NCBI GenBank assembly: GCA_013997645.1
Contig: PNKB01000030.1
Span: 1-37,900, forward strand
DNA length: 37,900 bases
Direction of reading: 5' to 3'
Source: Cyanobacteria bacterium PR.3.49
GTDB lineage: Bacteria > Cyanobacteriota > Vampirovibrionia > Obscuribacterales > Obscuribacteraceae
The notes beneath the pieces are model-generated. The model did not search any database and was not told the DNA's origin. It worked only from the letters and a program-made list of their open reading frames with translations. Position numbers and translations under genes: made by a program. Each line of letters opens with the position of its first letter. Position 1 is the stretch's first letter. Below, in pieces: positions 16,705 through 25,333 of the stretch.

Positions 16705-18186
16705 TCATTTACCTGCGTTTTCGCGAAGAAGCAAGTGAACCATTGCTTTGCCTACAAATGGGCGCGATGACGATGTTCGCCCGAATTCGTCATAAAAGGC
16801 TGCCGGGGCTATGACGTCATCCCAACTCGGCAGCATAGTTTCCTTGTCGTAATTCCACATGTCGAAAGGTCCTTTACCCTTCGGTGGCTGCATTTGCTCT
16901 TCTAAATGTTTTAGCGCTTTCGACGAATTTTCGTTTTGCAGTCGATATCGAACCAATTCGAGTTCTTTGGCCTGCGGCTCCGCTATATAAGTCGCGATCG
17001 AGCGATTGGCGCAAAATAAATTCAGGAGAGCCGCAAGAAATAAAGTAAGCGTGATTGCGCGGGAGCTCAATGAAAGTTTGGCGCCAATTCCCTGGATCGC
17101 GCAGAATAAATAAATGACCATCAATGTGGAAAGCGCATAGAGAGTGCGATAACTGGCCCATGATTCGGCAACGATGAGATTGGGCGTGTAACACAAAAAC
17201 GGCAATGCGAGCAGCAACAGAACTCGCTGCTTGAGTAAGTTTTTCGGTTCGAGCTTTCTTACGAACAACGTCAATCCTGCGATGATCAGCGCCGCGAAAC
17301 CTATCGCGACTAGAAAGCTTGCATTGAGGTTGTTGAAATTGAGGCAACTGTTGAGAGGCTCGGCAAAGAACCAGACGAGCTTTTGCAGGGGGTCTAAAGT
17401 CAAATCTTTGCGATCCTGAATCAGATACTCGGCATAATTTTTCTTTCCGAACAACGAAACTAAGAGCTCAATGCAACAAGCGGAGCCGAATGTTGTGAAA
17501 ATTACATTCAGCAATTTGCCGGACATGTCCCAGCGCTTGGGAGAGAGGGCGTCTTGAGCCATGGCAATCCAAAAGAACATCGCCGCAGTCTGGTGCATTG
17601 CCATTGCAGCGGTTAAACACAAGAGCGTTGCCAGATACATGCCTGCAAAGCCGAGCGATTTGACTGGTTTTTCAGCGGTGTATTTGGCAAGAAAGTAGGA
17701 AACATATGCCAGTGGAATGCGGAATGCGCCCAAAAAACCGACCAATCCCCACCCGGCAAGAACTTGAAACGGAAGCTGGGAAAAGACGAGCAGTGACAAA
17801 GCAAATGACTGGGCGCGATTCCAGCCTACATGCATGGAATGCCTGAAGAAAAGCGTGGCTAAAAGCGCAATACCGAGCGTGGCGATGACTCGCAGATAGA
17901 CGATGTCACCGATTCCATGCAAAGGTGAGAATGCTGCAGCAATGAACGGCAAATTAAGTGGGCGCCCCTGCGCCATCATGTTGCCGATGATTTCCGGGCA
18001 GAGGGCACCTTTAGTTAGCGTCAGGTCGAGGATGTAGTAATCGTCCAAAAGCCCGAAACGAGCCAGATAGCTGGGCAAAAACGTAATTAGAAAGATAGCG
18101 GCAAAAATTGCGAAGGTGCCCAGAGGATGCGGCTTTATAACCTTTTCAGAAGCGGCGGCCTCGGCGGTGGGATTGTCGCATTGCAT
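16705..18186 (-). CDS. Polytopic membrane protein, GT-C glycosyltransferase-like
   Basis: A 493-residue membrane protein with about 11 hydrophobic segments between residues 22 and 405, and a soluble C-terminal tail of about 90 residues. The first loop after helix 1 reads ARFGLLDDYY (D48, D49). An acidic pair at this place is typical of GT-C glycosyltransferases that use polyprenyl-phosphate sugars, which would agree with the GtrB-like gene downstream. I cannot name a family. The start is uncertain: ATG 18186 is used, but the frame stays open to ATG 18243 and TTG 18246, and no Shine-Dalgarno helps to choose. A role in surface polysaccharide or glycolipid assembly is inferred from context. Confidence 0.7.
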   Translation of the reverse strand: MQCDNPTAEAAASEKVIKPHPLGTFAIFAAIFLITFLPSYLARFGLLDDYYILDLTLTKGALCPEIIGNMMAQGRPLNLPFIAAAFSPLHGIGDIVYLRVIATLGIALLATLFFRHSMHVGWNRAQSFALSLLVFSQLPFQVLAGWGLVGFLGAFRIPLAYVSYFLAKYTAEKPVKSLGFAGMYLATLLCLTAAMAMHQTAAMFFWIAMAQDALSPKRWDMSGKLLNVIFTTFGSACCIELLVSLFGKKNYAEYLIQDRKDLTLDPLQKLVWFFAEPLNSCLNFNNLNASFLVAIGFAALIIAGLTLFVRKLEPKNLLKQRVLLLLALPFLCYTPNLIVAESWASYRTLYALSTLMVIYLFCAIQGIGAKLSLSSRAITLTLFLAALLNLFCANRSIATYIAEPQAKELELVRYRLQNENSSKALKHLEEQMQPPKGKGPFDMWNYDKETMLPSWDDVIAPAAFYDEFGRTSSSRPFVGKAMVHLLLRENAGK

Positions 18187-18315
18187 GGAGATGAGCACAA
18201 GATAAGGATCTGGATCATGATACCTCTCTGCGCTTTGACACATCAAAACGGTGAAAATAAGTTCAGCGGCGGGCTGTTTGTGAGATTTGCTACGTACTGA
18301 CTACCCCTCGTTAAG

Positions 18316-18324
18316 TGCTATGAT
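18316..18324 (+). promoter_or_regulatory. Extended -10 promoter element for the acyltransferase gene
   Basis: TGC followed by TATGAT (18319-18324) is an extended -10 element (TGNTATNAT pattern) 42 bases before the acyltransferase start. No good -35 is seen 17 bases upstream, as is allowed for extended -10 promoters. Confidence 0.4.
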
Positions 18325-18365
18325 CGCCAGTCCGTGACATTTGCTGCACTCAGAGCCCAATTAAA

Positions 18366-19448
18366 ATGAGTTGTCAAGCTGTAATCGAATCGGCTAGCGA
18401 AGTTTCGAAATCGCCAGTAGTGCAGGAAGCTTCTCAAAGCCATCCTTCCCCACGGCGCCTGCATTTCGATAGCATGCGCGCGCTGATGTTCATCTCCGTG
18501 TATGCGGGTCACGTTACTACGTCACACATCAGCAATTATTTCGGCAGCGGTTTTGTCAATGCCGCGAGCAGTTTTGGCTTTTACGCGTATCTCGTTCTGA
18601 GCGGCTTTTTGATCACGCGAATTTTGATCGGATCCGACACGGGTAAAACATGGAGTGATGTTCGCGAGTTTTGGCTGCGACGGACACTGCGAATATTTCC
18701 AATTTACTATTTAACGCTGGCGATTGTTTTCGTTTGCGGCCAACTGACCGAGCCATTGCCATTCATCACTTATGTCTCCAACGTTTACCTCTTTTTGATC
18801 AATCAGATGGAGGGACCTGTCTGCCATCTATGGAGTCTGGCGGTTGAAGAACAGTTTTATTTGCTCTTCCCTCTGGTGTTCCTTTTCACTCCTAAAAAGC
18901 ATCGTCTCAATCTCATGGTGGCGTTGCTTGCTATCTGCTTTGTTGTGCATACAACCTGTGCCACTGCATTTCCAGGACACAAGTGGAAGCTTCTCTTGCC
19001 GTCGTCCGGGCAGTGCTTGCTGGCGGGAGCAATTGCCGGATACTTCGACATGAAGCTCAAGCAAACTGATTCGACTAGACTCTTTCTAGCGGCATTGACT
19101 CTTAACGTCGTACTTATGGCTTGGCAGTCGTTCGACAAAACTTTGCCGCATACGATGATCTTTGCGGACTCCGCTGCGCTGGCGCTGTTCTTCTATTCGT
19201 TGTGGCGCACGCGCAATCAGTTCATTTGCAAATCGCTCTCCAACAAACTGCTTGTTCATCTGGGGCAAATCAGCTATGCGATGTATTTGTTCCATTTGCC
19301 AATCTTGTATTTGCTGATTGATTTTCCGCTGCCCGAGAAAATTGCCATCGGTTTCGTCAGCACCGCACTTCTTGCTTCGGCATCGTGGTATCTCTTCGAA
19401 TCGCCGATCAACAATCTGCGCAACAAGCTGATTCCAAGCCGTATCTAG
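18366..19448 (+). CDS. Membrane acyltransferase (acyltransferase family 3, OafA-like)
   Basis: A 360-residue integral membrane acyltransferase (Acyl_transf_3 family), which O-acylates sugars of lipopolysaccharide, exopolysaccharide or peptidoglycan. The hallmark start 'LHFDSMRALMFISVYAGH' around residues 35-54 contains the family's Arg and catalytic-type His. 'FWLRRTLRIFPIYYL' near residue 105 and 'LWSLAVEEQFYLLFP' near 160 are also characteristic. About ten hydrophobic helices follow. There is no SGNH domain, so it belongs to the short form. The ATG at 18366 follows an extended -10. Its TAG stop shares the palindromic CTAG (19445-19448) with the stop of the opposing gene. Confidence 0.9.
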   Translation: MSCQAVIESASEVSKSPVVQEASQSHPSPRRLHFDSMRALMFISVYAGHVTTSHISNYFGSGFVNAASSFGFYAYLVLSGFLITRILIGSDTGKTWSDVREFWLRRTLRIFPIYYLTLAIVFVCGQLTEPLPFITYVSNVYLFLINQMEGPVCHLWSLAVEEQFYLLFPLVFLFTPKKHRLNLMVALLAICFVVHTTCATAFPGHKWKLLLPSSGQCLLAGAIAGYFDMKLKQTDSTRLFLAALTLNVVLMAWQSFDKTLPHTMIFADSAALALFFYSLWRTRNQFICKSLSNKLLVHLGQISYAMYLFHLPILYLLIDFPLPEKIAIGFVSTALLASASWYLFESPINNLRNKLIPSRI

Positions 19449-21133
19449 ATGAGCTGAAGTTTGAACACCTGGAGATCCAGCATTCGTTCTTCAAATACTT
19501 GAGTGAACCTTACTTCCATTCCATAATGTTCTTTGCAAAATTGCGCAAAACGTTCGTTCGCACTTGGGCTGCTAATGAAGAGCACGTCTGGCGATTGACA
19601 CGCATCTTTGAGAGTCTTAAATCCATGCTTGCGCAACATTTCATCGCCTACCGGCATTCGGCTCCACAGGCTGGTGCGGTATATGTGGAAATCGGTAAAT
19701 TGCCGGCGCAAATTCTGAAACGGAAGCATGAATTGATATGGCGTAGTTGTTCCCAGCACCACATATAGTTGCTCGGATCTAGGCTTTAATGTTGTGATGG
19801 CAGCCCTGACGTATTCATTCTCGCCAAGCGTCTCCTGAGTAGTAGAACTTAATAGAATTACAGAAATAAAGACCATTATTCCTGCTATTACGCAAGCTGC
19901 AGGAATCGTAAGTGAACGTGTGACTCTGTCCGCTTTCAGTAAACTGTTAGCAATTCTTTTGAGTTTTGCGCGATCGAAAAACATGAACATAGTCGTAATC
20001 GAGCATGTTAGAAGTGTGAGATGAACTCTGGTTGGCAATTTCATGAAGAAAGCCAGATATAAAACAAGCGCGACAATGCCTGAAAAAAACAACAGCAGAC
20101 GCGGCAGGCTCATGAATTTTGGATCGAGAAACCAGGCCGCTGCGAGCAAGAGAAGCCCAATTGGGGCCGCATTGGACATCAGAACCCAATTCAATTTCTC
20201 GAAGGTAAAAGGTAGATACGATGCGTTGACTGCGTTGGTCAGTGCCGCCGTCGTAAAGACGTTCCTGTCGGCGACGAAGAACTGTTTTACAAGTGAGTAG
20301 TCGTTGTCTGAAAGTTCAACTTTAGCTGTCTCTATTTTTTCTCTGTCTGAATCAGCCAGGTCGCTGAATGGACGGAAAAATTCACGCACGCCGGCAAAGG
20401 CCGGCTGAGAATCATAGTAATAGTTGCTCGCTGTTTTAAGCGCGAATCCAACCGCAACGGCCAGTGCCAAACCAATCAATGGTTTTGCGCTGCGCTTTAG
20501 TAGATCCATTTTTTTAGGCGCAACGACTATGAATGTAATTGCAGAAATTAGTAATACAAGCAGAAATGGTTCGAACCTAATCATTGAGGCGAAAACGATC
20601 GCGACGAAAGCAGAGATGGCTATCCAAACAGGAACTCTTCCCGCTCGAAAGCGCTTCACGAGCGGCAGGCAGAAAGCCAGGAGAAAACCGGCTTGAGTTA
20701 GCAGTGCAGTGGTGCTCGTGTACTGCAAGCCGTTTACGATAAACACTCCTACTGATACATAATAAATAAGGAAAAGGGCCGCACCGATGCATCTATTAAA
20801 GCGCAGCATCAAGACGATGGCGACCAGACTAAATCCAACAATAAGAACAGAGAACAGATAATACGAGTACCAGGCAATGTCGGGCATCCATTGATAAAGC
20901 CACATCAATGGATAAGTAATAAGGATGTTGGTGAACCATGTTTGATAGGTCGGCGCGTTTGTTATTCCGACACCGGAAAGAAGCAGGCAGAAATTCAAGT
21001 CATCAGCCGTTTCAAAATGCGCGGGGAAAATAATCTGTGTAGCGGCGACGCACGCAACTGCCATCGCTATCGCTTGTATGATTACTGCGCTCAGATTTTG
21101 CCGAGGCTGTTTTGCTTGCTGATTATTTGTCAT
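19445..21133 (-). CDS. Polytopic membrane protein, GT-C-like
   Basis: A 562-residue membrane protein with about 11 hydrophobic segments (first at about 16-36) and a soluble C-terminal domain of about 130 residues starting near residue 430. After helix 1 comes FETADDLNF (D44, D45), an acidic pair at the place used by GT-C transferases. No other family motif is recognised. I chose ATG 21133; the frame is open to TTG 21178, and neither start has a good Shine-Dalgarno. The C-terminus overlaps the stop of the acyltransferase by four bases. Its neighbours suggest a glycan-assembly role, but this is inference. Confidence 0.65.
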   Translation of the reverse strand: MTNNQQAKQPRQNLSAVIIQAIAMAVACVAATQIIFPAHFETADDLNFCLLLSGVGITNAPTYQTWFTNILITYPLMWLYQWMPDIAWYSYYLFSVLIVGFSLVAIVLMLRFNRCIGAALFLIYYVSVGVFIVNGLQYTSTTALLTQAGFLLAFCLPLVKRFRAGRVPVWIAISAFVAIVFASMIRFEPFLLVLLISAITFIVVAPKKMDLLKRSAKPLIGLALAVAVGFALKTASNYYYDSQPAFAGVREFFRPFSDLADSDREKIETAKVELSDNDYSLVKQFFVADRNVFTTAALTNAVNASYLPFTFEKLNWVLMSNAAPIGLLLLAAAWFLDPKFMSLPRLLLFFSGIVALVLYLAFFMKLPTRVHLTLLTCSITTMFMFFDRAKLKRIANSLLKADRVTRSLTIPAACVIAGIMVFISVILLSSTTQETLGENEYVRAAITTLKPRSEQLYVVLGTTTPYQFMLPFQNLRRQFTDFHIYRTSLWSRMPVGDEMLRKHGFKTLKDACQSPDVLFISSPSANERFAQFCKEHYGMEVRFTQVFEERMLDLQVFKLQLI

Positions 21134-21437
21134 TCCACTGAATTTTAGCACCCGCAGGCGAGAGGGTTTTATCGCCAAAGTGGCACTATTTTGATGAAAA
21201 ACTGAGTCTGGAAACGTAAGCTGGGCAAGGGCTGGCGGCTGATCACAACTTCGTCACTATTTCGATGTATGTTGACAGTGTCGGAACGCAGCCGACCCTT
21301 AGTATATTTAGAGCCAAACTGTTCCACACTCTGCATGCAGTAACAGGCATTGTCTGAGTTGGTGCGCTTCGTGCGCCAGTATCCTCCTGCTGAACTCCCC
21401 AGGCTCGCTTCTATCACTCCTCTGGAGGATTCACCCC
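21134..21437. other. Intergenic region with no gene seen
   Basis: About 300 bases between divergent genes with no convincing ORF or RNA gene. It holds a TTGACA at 21272-21277 and a TATATT at 21303-21308, but their 25-base spacing is too long for one sigma70 promoter. A short GTCGG...CCGAC stem lies near 21279-21296. The strong GGAGG before 21438 is its most certain signal. Confidence 0.4.
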
Positions 21438-22190
21438 ATGGTATTTAATTTGCCATTCGAAAGGCCTGTGTCCAAGCTCATTGACAGATTGGACGACGCC
21501 CGGCAAGACTTTAACCTCTTAAGTTTGACCGACAGATTGGACTTCAGACCAGGCAGTCGTTCAGGCTTCGAGCCACCAAGTCTCGATTTCGACAACATCT
21601 TCGACAGGCAAACGCTCAGGCTCCCCGGAATGGGTGATAGCAGTTTCAATATTCTCGATCGAATCAACTTACCAAGCCCGCGTGATGTTCTAAATTTTGG
21701 TTTTAGCGGCAGAGACACATCATCAAGTCTCTTCGGTGATACCTTCAATTTCTTCTCCAAGCTGCAGAGCGGACCCGGCGTCCTGGAAAAGTTTGGACTT
21801 CATGGCGGCGGCGAGGAAGTTGGTGGCATCCTCGGCCGACTTAATCCATCTAATTGGTTTGGTGGTGGTGGCGAGCGCGGGCTTACCGGATTTGTAGGTG
21901 GCGGCTCAGAAGGCGGGCTCAGCGGAATGCTCGGCGGGCTTGGCACTGGCTTGCCTATCCTGAAGGGGATTCTCGGCGCCTTGAAAGGCGATTGGAAGGG
22001 AGTAGCCGGCAACGCGATAGCAGCCGGATTATCTTTTGTCCCTGTAGTCGGACCATTCATCGGCATTGCCAGCGCTCTGGGTGTAGATAAGTTGTTGGGC
22101 AGTGCCGCTAAAGGAATCGGAAACGCCGTCAAGTCGGTCGGCAAAGGGATCGTGGGCGCCGTTGGCGGATTGTTTAAAAAGCTATTTTGA
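21438..22190 (+). CDS. Glycine-rich protein with cationic amphipathic C-terminal tail; unknown function
   Basis: A 250-residue protein that I do not recognise. Three parts are visible. Residues 1-110 are polar and repeat short DR(L/I/Q) units (16-19, 32-35, 56-58, 74-77), looking disordered. Residues 111-170 are very glycine-rich (HGGGEEVGG, FGGGGERG, GGGSEGG). Residues 171-250 are hydrophobic with Gly/Ala spacing and contain FVPVVGPFIG, then a Lys-bearing amphipathic tail ending GLFKKLF. There is no signal peptide, Cys or Tyr. The tail resembles membrane-active peptides or hydrophobic bacteriocins, so a membrane-inserting or pore-forming role is possible, but no family is recognised. GGAGGATT is a strong Shine-Dalgarno. 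The 144-residue helical protein follows 55 bases downstream. Confidence 0.75.
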   Translation: MVFNLPFERPVSKLIDRLDDARQDFNLLSLTDRLDFRPGSRSGFEPPSLDFDNIFDRQTLRLPGMGDSSFNILDRINLPSPRDVLNFGFSGRDTSSSLFGDTFNFFSKLQSGPGVLEKFGLHGGGEEVGGILGRLNPSNWFGGGGERGLTGFVGGGSEGGLSGMLGGLGTGLPILKGILGALKGDWKGVAGNAIAAGLSFVPVVGPFIGIASALGVDKLLGSAAKGIGNAVKSVGKGIVGAVGGLFKKLF

Positions 22191-22245
22191 TGTTTGAAGC
22201 AATGTGCGCAAACAGTTTCTACTCTTCAGGCGAGGTATTTGAATT

Positions 22246-22680
22246 ATGTACGTAGATGTTCCTGCACAAGTGCAATCCAAAGTTGAAATGATCAAGCCGT
22301 TGATTCCCAGGCTGCAAAAGGTGATTGCACAGTCGGAAGATTTGTTGACTTGCAAAGATTCAAAATTGATCTCAAAAGCCCTTGTCGCCATCGGTCTTAC
22401 CAAGCAAGCACAATCTGAAGTTGGGGCCGCCTGTCAGAACATGGGTTTTGGACTGGAAGTGATGGCACATCTGGCTACATCAACCGATGCTCATGCTGTT
22501 CGAGAGGTAGAAGAGCAATTGCCTACCGCCTTCAATGGTGTAGTCGCCCTGGTCAGCAAGAAATTGGGACTGGATGAAGGTTCGGTTGCTGCCAGTCTGC
22601 TTGCCTTTGTCGACGAAATTTATGTGGTGGCAGAATATGCAATACGTCGAGCGGAAGAGCAAGTTGCCGTAACTGTCTAG
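22246..22680 (+). CDS. Small all-helical protein of unknown function, partner of the glycine-rich protein
   Basis: A 144-residue protein with no recognised family, signal peptide or clear membrane span. It reads as five or six amphipathic helices (for example about 8-35, 41-58, 60-78, 84-108 and 112-140), with Cys at about 36 and 64. GAGGT lies nine bases before the ATG. Its position directly behind the glycine-rich gene, on the same strand with a 55-base gap, suggests co-expression. A chaperone, immunity-type or scaffold role for its neighbour would fit such an arrangement but is only inference. Confidence 0.7.
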   Translation: MYVDVPAQVQSKVEMIKPLIPRLQKVIAQSEDLLTCKDSKLISKALVAIGLTKQAQSEVGAACQNMGFGLEVMAHLATSTDAHAVREVEEQLPTAFNGVVALVSKKLGLDEGSVAASLLAFVDEIYVVAEYAIRRAEEQVAVTV

Positions 22681-22722
22681 CGTCACTAATTTCCGTCATA
22701 AACTCAACAACATTGTTTAAAC

Positions 22723-22746
22723 AGCCTTTTCGAAAGAAGGACGGCT
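22723..22746 (+). terminator. Weak hairpin after the two-gene unit
   Basis: AGCC (22723-22726) and GGCT (22743-22746) enclose TTTCGAAA (22728-22735), which can itself fold. The element lies 43 bases after the stop of the helical protein. There is no downstream T run, so a terminator role is uncertain. Confidence 0.3.
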
Positions 22747-22758
22747 TTCATGCGACTC

Positions 22759-22790
22759 AAACGGGTGCCTCTACCAGCAGGCTCCCGTTT
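22759..22790 (+). terminator. Strong hairpin without T tract
   Basis: AAACGGGTGCC and GGCTCCCGTTT pair over 11 positions with a single T-T mismatch and a 10-base loop. This is the strongest hairpin between the helical protein and the next membrane protein. Only GCAGTATTTG follows, so it is either a factor-assisted terminator or an mRNA-stabilising or regulatory stem. Confidence 0.45.
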
Positions 22791-22826
22791 GCAGTATTTG
22801 CTTGTAAAGCGATGAGAAATAGCACC

Positions 22827-22848
22827 TTCAAAGGGCTTTCACTTTGAA
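22827..22848 (+). repeat. Inverted repeat in the leader of the GT-C-like gene
   Basis: TTCAAAG (22827-22833) and CTTTGAA (22842-22848) are perfect 7-bp arms around an 8-base centre, 35 bases before the ATG at 22884. It could be an operator or a leader hairpin close to the ribosome binding region. Confidence 0.35.
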
Positions 22849-22883
22849 ATATTCTATTGAGGAAGATTTGCAAGTCGAGCAAA

Positions 22884-25310
22884 ATGACCTCAGCGTTGTC
22901 AATCAAGAATGATAAAAGAACAGCCTTTGCGGCTGTTTTTCTTGCTGTGCTCGCATTTGTATGTTTTATCCCGTCTCTTTTCGTCGGTTTTCTCAGCGAT
23001 GACAAACAACAGCTAGCCTATATTTATCATTATCTGCACACGCAGCCGCTCCTGTTGTTGCAGAATTTCACCAGCGTATGGATGCAAGAGCCAATTTGGG
23101 GATTGCACTATCGCCCAATGATGCTGATTCCACTTGTTTTCGATACGGCTGTCTACAATCTCAATGCTGTTGGTTCGCACATCACTACAATCAGCATTCA
23201 TGTCGCTTGCACTGTTTTAGTTTTTTTTCTGGCACGCGCGTTGCTGAAGAATTTGGCACAGGTGACAGGCATTGCTATTCCTTTTTTAGCCGGCGCACTA
23301 TTTGCTGTTCACCCATTACATGCTGAGTCCGTTATCTGGATATGTGGTCGTGTAGATTCATTTTGCGCGCTATTTTATATTGCCAGCTTTCTCACTTTCA
23401 TACACTCGCTCAATGCTGAGAATTCTAGTGCGCGAAAGCTTCGAATTCTGAGCTTGTGCCTCTGCTTCGGTTCACTCTTTACCAAAGAGGTTGGAGCGAC
23501 GCTGCCTTTCATATTTACTTGGTACTTGATTTGCGCAAATGGCGGCCAGCCGAATTCTGGTTTTGCAAACTGGCGTCAGACCATATTTTCCGCCTTTATA
23601 ACAACGCGAATGTATTGGCTTCTGTTCGCTTTCTACTTGGTCTGTCGGTCACTTTCGCTTGGTACTTTATATGGTGGCTATGAGGGCTTCGCTTCAGTTG
23701 CATTGAACAACGTCTGGTTGCCGGGGCTGATAAGCTGGAAGTATCTGCGAGGCGTGTTCTTACCAGTGCCGCTGCCTCAATTGGAAGAGCTCGCCAGTGC
23801 AATAAGTGCGCTTTATGTTATGTACGCGACTTTACTTGCGGTCCTTGTCGCCCGCATTGCTTTCTTTCGCGAGCTCGTACTCTTGCGCCCGATGGTTTTT
23901 TTGACTGGCTGGGTAGTCGCCGGACTTGCACTCGTCGCACGGGTTTGGTACGCGGCAGGCGGATTGCCTGGAGGAAGGCATTTCTACCTAGTCAGCGTTC
24001 CTTTTTGCATATTGTTTGTGCTTCTCTTTGTTCCTGACGCCACCAAAACACAAGTGGAGAAAAGGCTCAAGCAACTGGCGATTGGTGTCATTTCGGTTTA
24101 CTGCTTACTTTTCAGCGCACTGACGCTGCGAACTCATGAACTATGGCTTGACGAGAGCAAGTACGAAGCGGCAATCGAGGATGGCATAGTCAGATTGTCC
24201 GCCGAGTATCCGCAGGCCTCTCGGCTTGTTTTTCTCGCAGCTCCGATGACTCATCATCATCTTGCACTGTATCCTTCGTTTGCCAACTTGCAAGGCTGTT
24301 TAAAAGCACCGTTTTTCGCACCGGAGCTGAGCCAGAAGATTGCGGCATTGCGTGCGCACTTTTTCAATTTCGATCTCGTCAATATTTCTGAATTGAAAAA
24401 AGTTTTGCCAGATCCCAAAACAGTGGTATTCGGCTGGAACGGCGACGCGCGCAAAATAGTAGAGGTTCCCAAAGATTACTTTGGCGATGGCTCAAACTCT
24501 TTTGCGGCTCATAGAGACGTAAAGCTAAATCTTGAAAGTCATGAATCAAACATCGCCACTTACTCATTCGACCTTGGTGATAGTTTTAAAAAGGGCTTGT
24601 ACGATTGTCTGGAAGTGACGGCTGTAACACCGATTATGTCTGCCGATGAGAAAGCCTCGATGGTGTTGTCGTGGAATCAAAAATTAGACAGCATAAACAA
24701 CGGTGTTCTTCCCCTGTATCAACTGCCTAATGGAAGCCGCTCATTGTGGCGTTTGGATGACACCGATGGTTTTGCGACAAAATTATCGGTCTTCCTCGAG
24801 CCGGACGGGAAAACACATAAATACCGACTCAATCTATCCGAAATCGCAAGTTGGATTTTGCTGGCAAACCCATCTGAATTGCAGCTGATGGTCTGTCCCG
24901 GTAAGATCAAAATCGAGTCAGTTCGTTTCCTCGATTTGGGAGGTGAAATTCCCAAGTTGGACGCACCGCCCGAAAATTGGACACGCGAGCAAAGCGGAAG
25001 AATGTCTCCCAAATCTCCTGACTCACTTGTTCTGAATTTTGATGCCACCATGATCAAGGGAGCTAATCATGTGATGGCAGAAATCTCTCGACCGTTTGAG
25101 TATTTCGAATACTTCGATCCGACTTTCAGGCAAGTCGTGATGTCGCAGCGCAGTATGAAGAGGTATTCGTTGGAAGGCTTGAAGGGGCGGATGGAATTGT
25201 GGCCGGACGATTTTAAAGTGCACGGCGAGTATGATGTGCGAATAGCGGCGTTCGACAAGGACGGAAAGTTGCTTGGATACGTAAGCGATCCGGTGACCTT
25301 GCACTTATAG
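22884..25310 (+). CDS. Large GT-C-type membrane glycosyltransferase-like protein with C-terminal soluble domain
   Basis: An 808-residue protein. The N-terminal 420 residues are polytopic and show the pattern of the TMTC/ArnT-like GT-C group. An acidic pair in the first loop (FLSDDKQQ, D39/D40) is followed by HYRPM near 83-87 and the very characteristic AVHPLHAESVIWICGRVDS near 147-165. A later FTKEVGATLPFIF follows around 204. The C-terminal 390 residues are soluble, with beta-rich stretches and no motif I know; they may bind sugar or recognise an acceptor. ATG 22884 is used; a TTG at 22857 is in frame. This is the third GT-C-like protein in 9 kb. Transfer of sugars from polyprenyl carriers is inferred from the family. 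Confidence 0.75.
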   Translation: MTSALSIKNDKRTAFAAVFLAVLAFVCFIPSLFVGFLSDDKQQLAYIYHYLHTQPLLLLQNFTSVWMQEPIWGLHYRPMMLIPLVFDTAVYNLNAVGSHITTISIHVACTVLVFFLARALLKNLAQVTGIAIPFLAGALFAVHPLHAESVIWICGRVDSFCALFYIASFLTFIHSLNAENSSARKLRILSLCLCFGSLFTKEVGATLPFIFTWYLICANGGQPNSGFANWRQTIFSAFITTRMYWLLFAFYLVCRSLSLGTLYGGYEGFASVALNNVWLPGLISWKYLRGVFLPVPLPQLEELASAISALYVMYATLLAVLVARIAFFRELVLLRPMVFLTGWVVAGLALVARVWYAAGGLPGGRHFYLVSVPFCILFVLLFVPDATKTQVEKRLKQLAIGVISVYCLLFSALTLRTHELWLDESKYEAAIEDGIVRLSAEYPQASRLVFLAAPMTHHHLALYPSFANLQGCLKAPFFAPELSQKIAALRAHFFNFDLVNISELKKVLPDPKTVVFGWNGDARKIVEVPKDYFGDGSNSFAAHRDVKLNLESHESNIATYSFDLGDSFKKGLYDCLEVTAVTPIMSADEKASMVLSWNQKLDSINNGVLPLYQLPNGSRSLWRLDDTDGFATKLSVFLEPDGKTHKYRLNLSEIASWILLANPSELQLMVCPGKIKIESVRFLDLGGEIPKLDAPPENWTREQSGRMSPKSPDSLVLNFDATMIKGANHVMAEISRPFEYFEYFDPTFRQVVMSQRSMKRYSLEGLKGRMELWPDDFKVHGEYDVRIAAFDKDGKLLGYVSDPVTLHL

Positions 25311-25333
25311 ATGAATAGACAAAGCGCTGAAAG

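Noticed and set aside
21272-21308. TTGACA and TATATT as a promoter for the glycine-rich protein
   Set aside because: The 25-base spacing is too long for a sigma70 promoter. Each hexamer may occur by chance.
21854-22144. Proline- and arginine-rich frames opposite or beside the glycine-rich gene
   Set aside because: Glycine codons (GGN) read as proline or arginine in other frames. The plus frame from 21438 has a strong Shine-Dalgarno and continuous structure.
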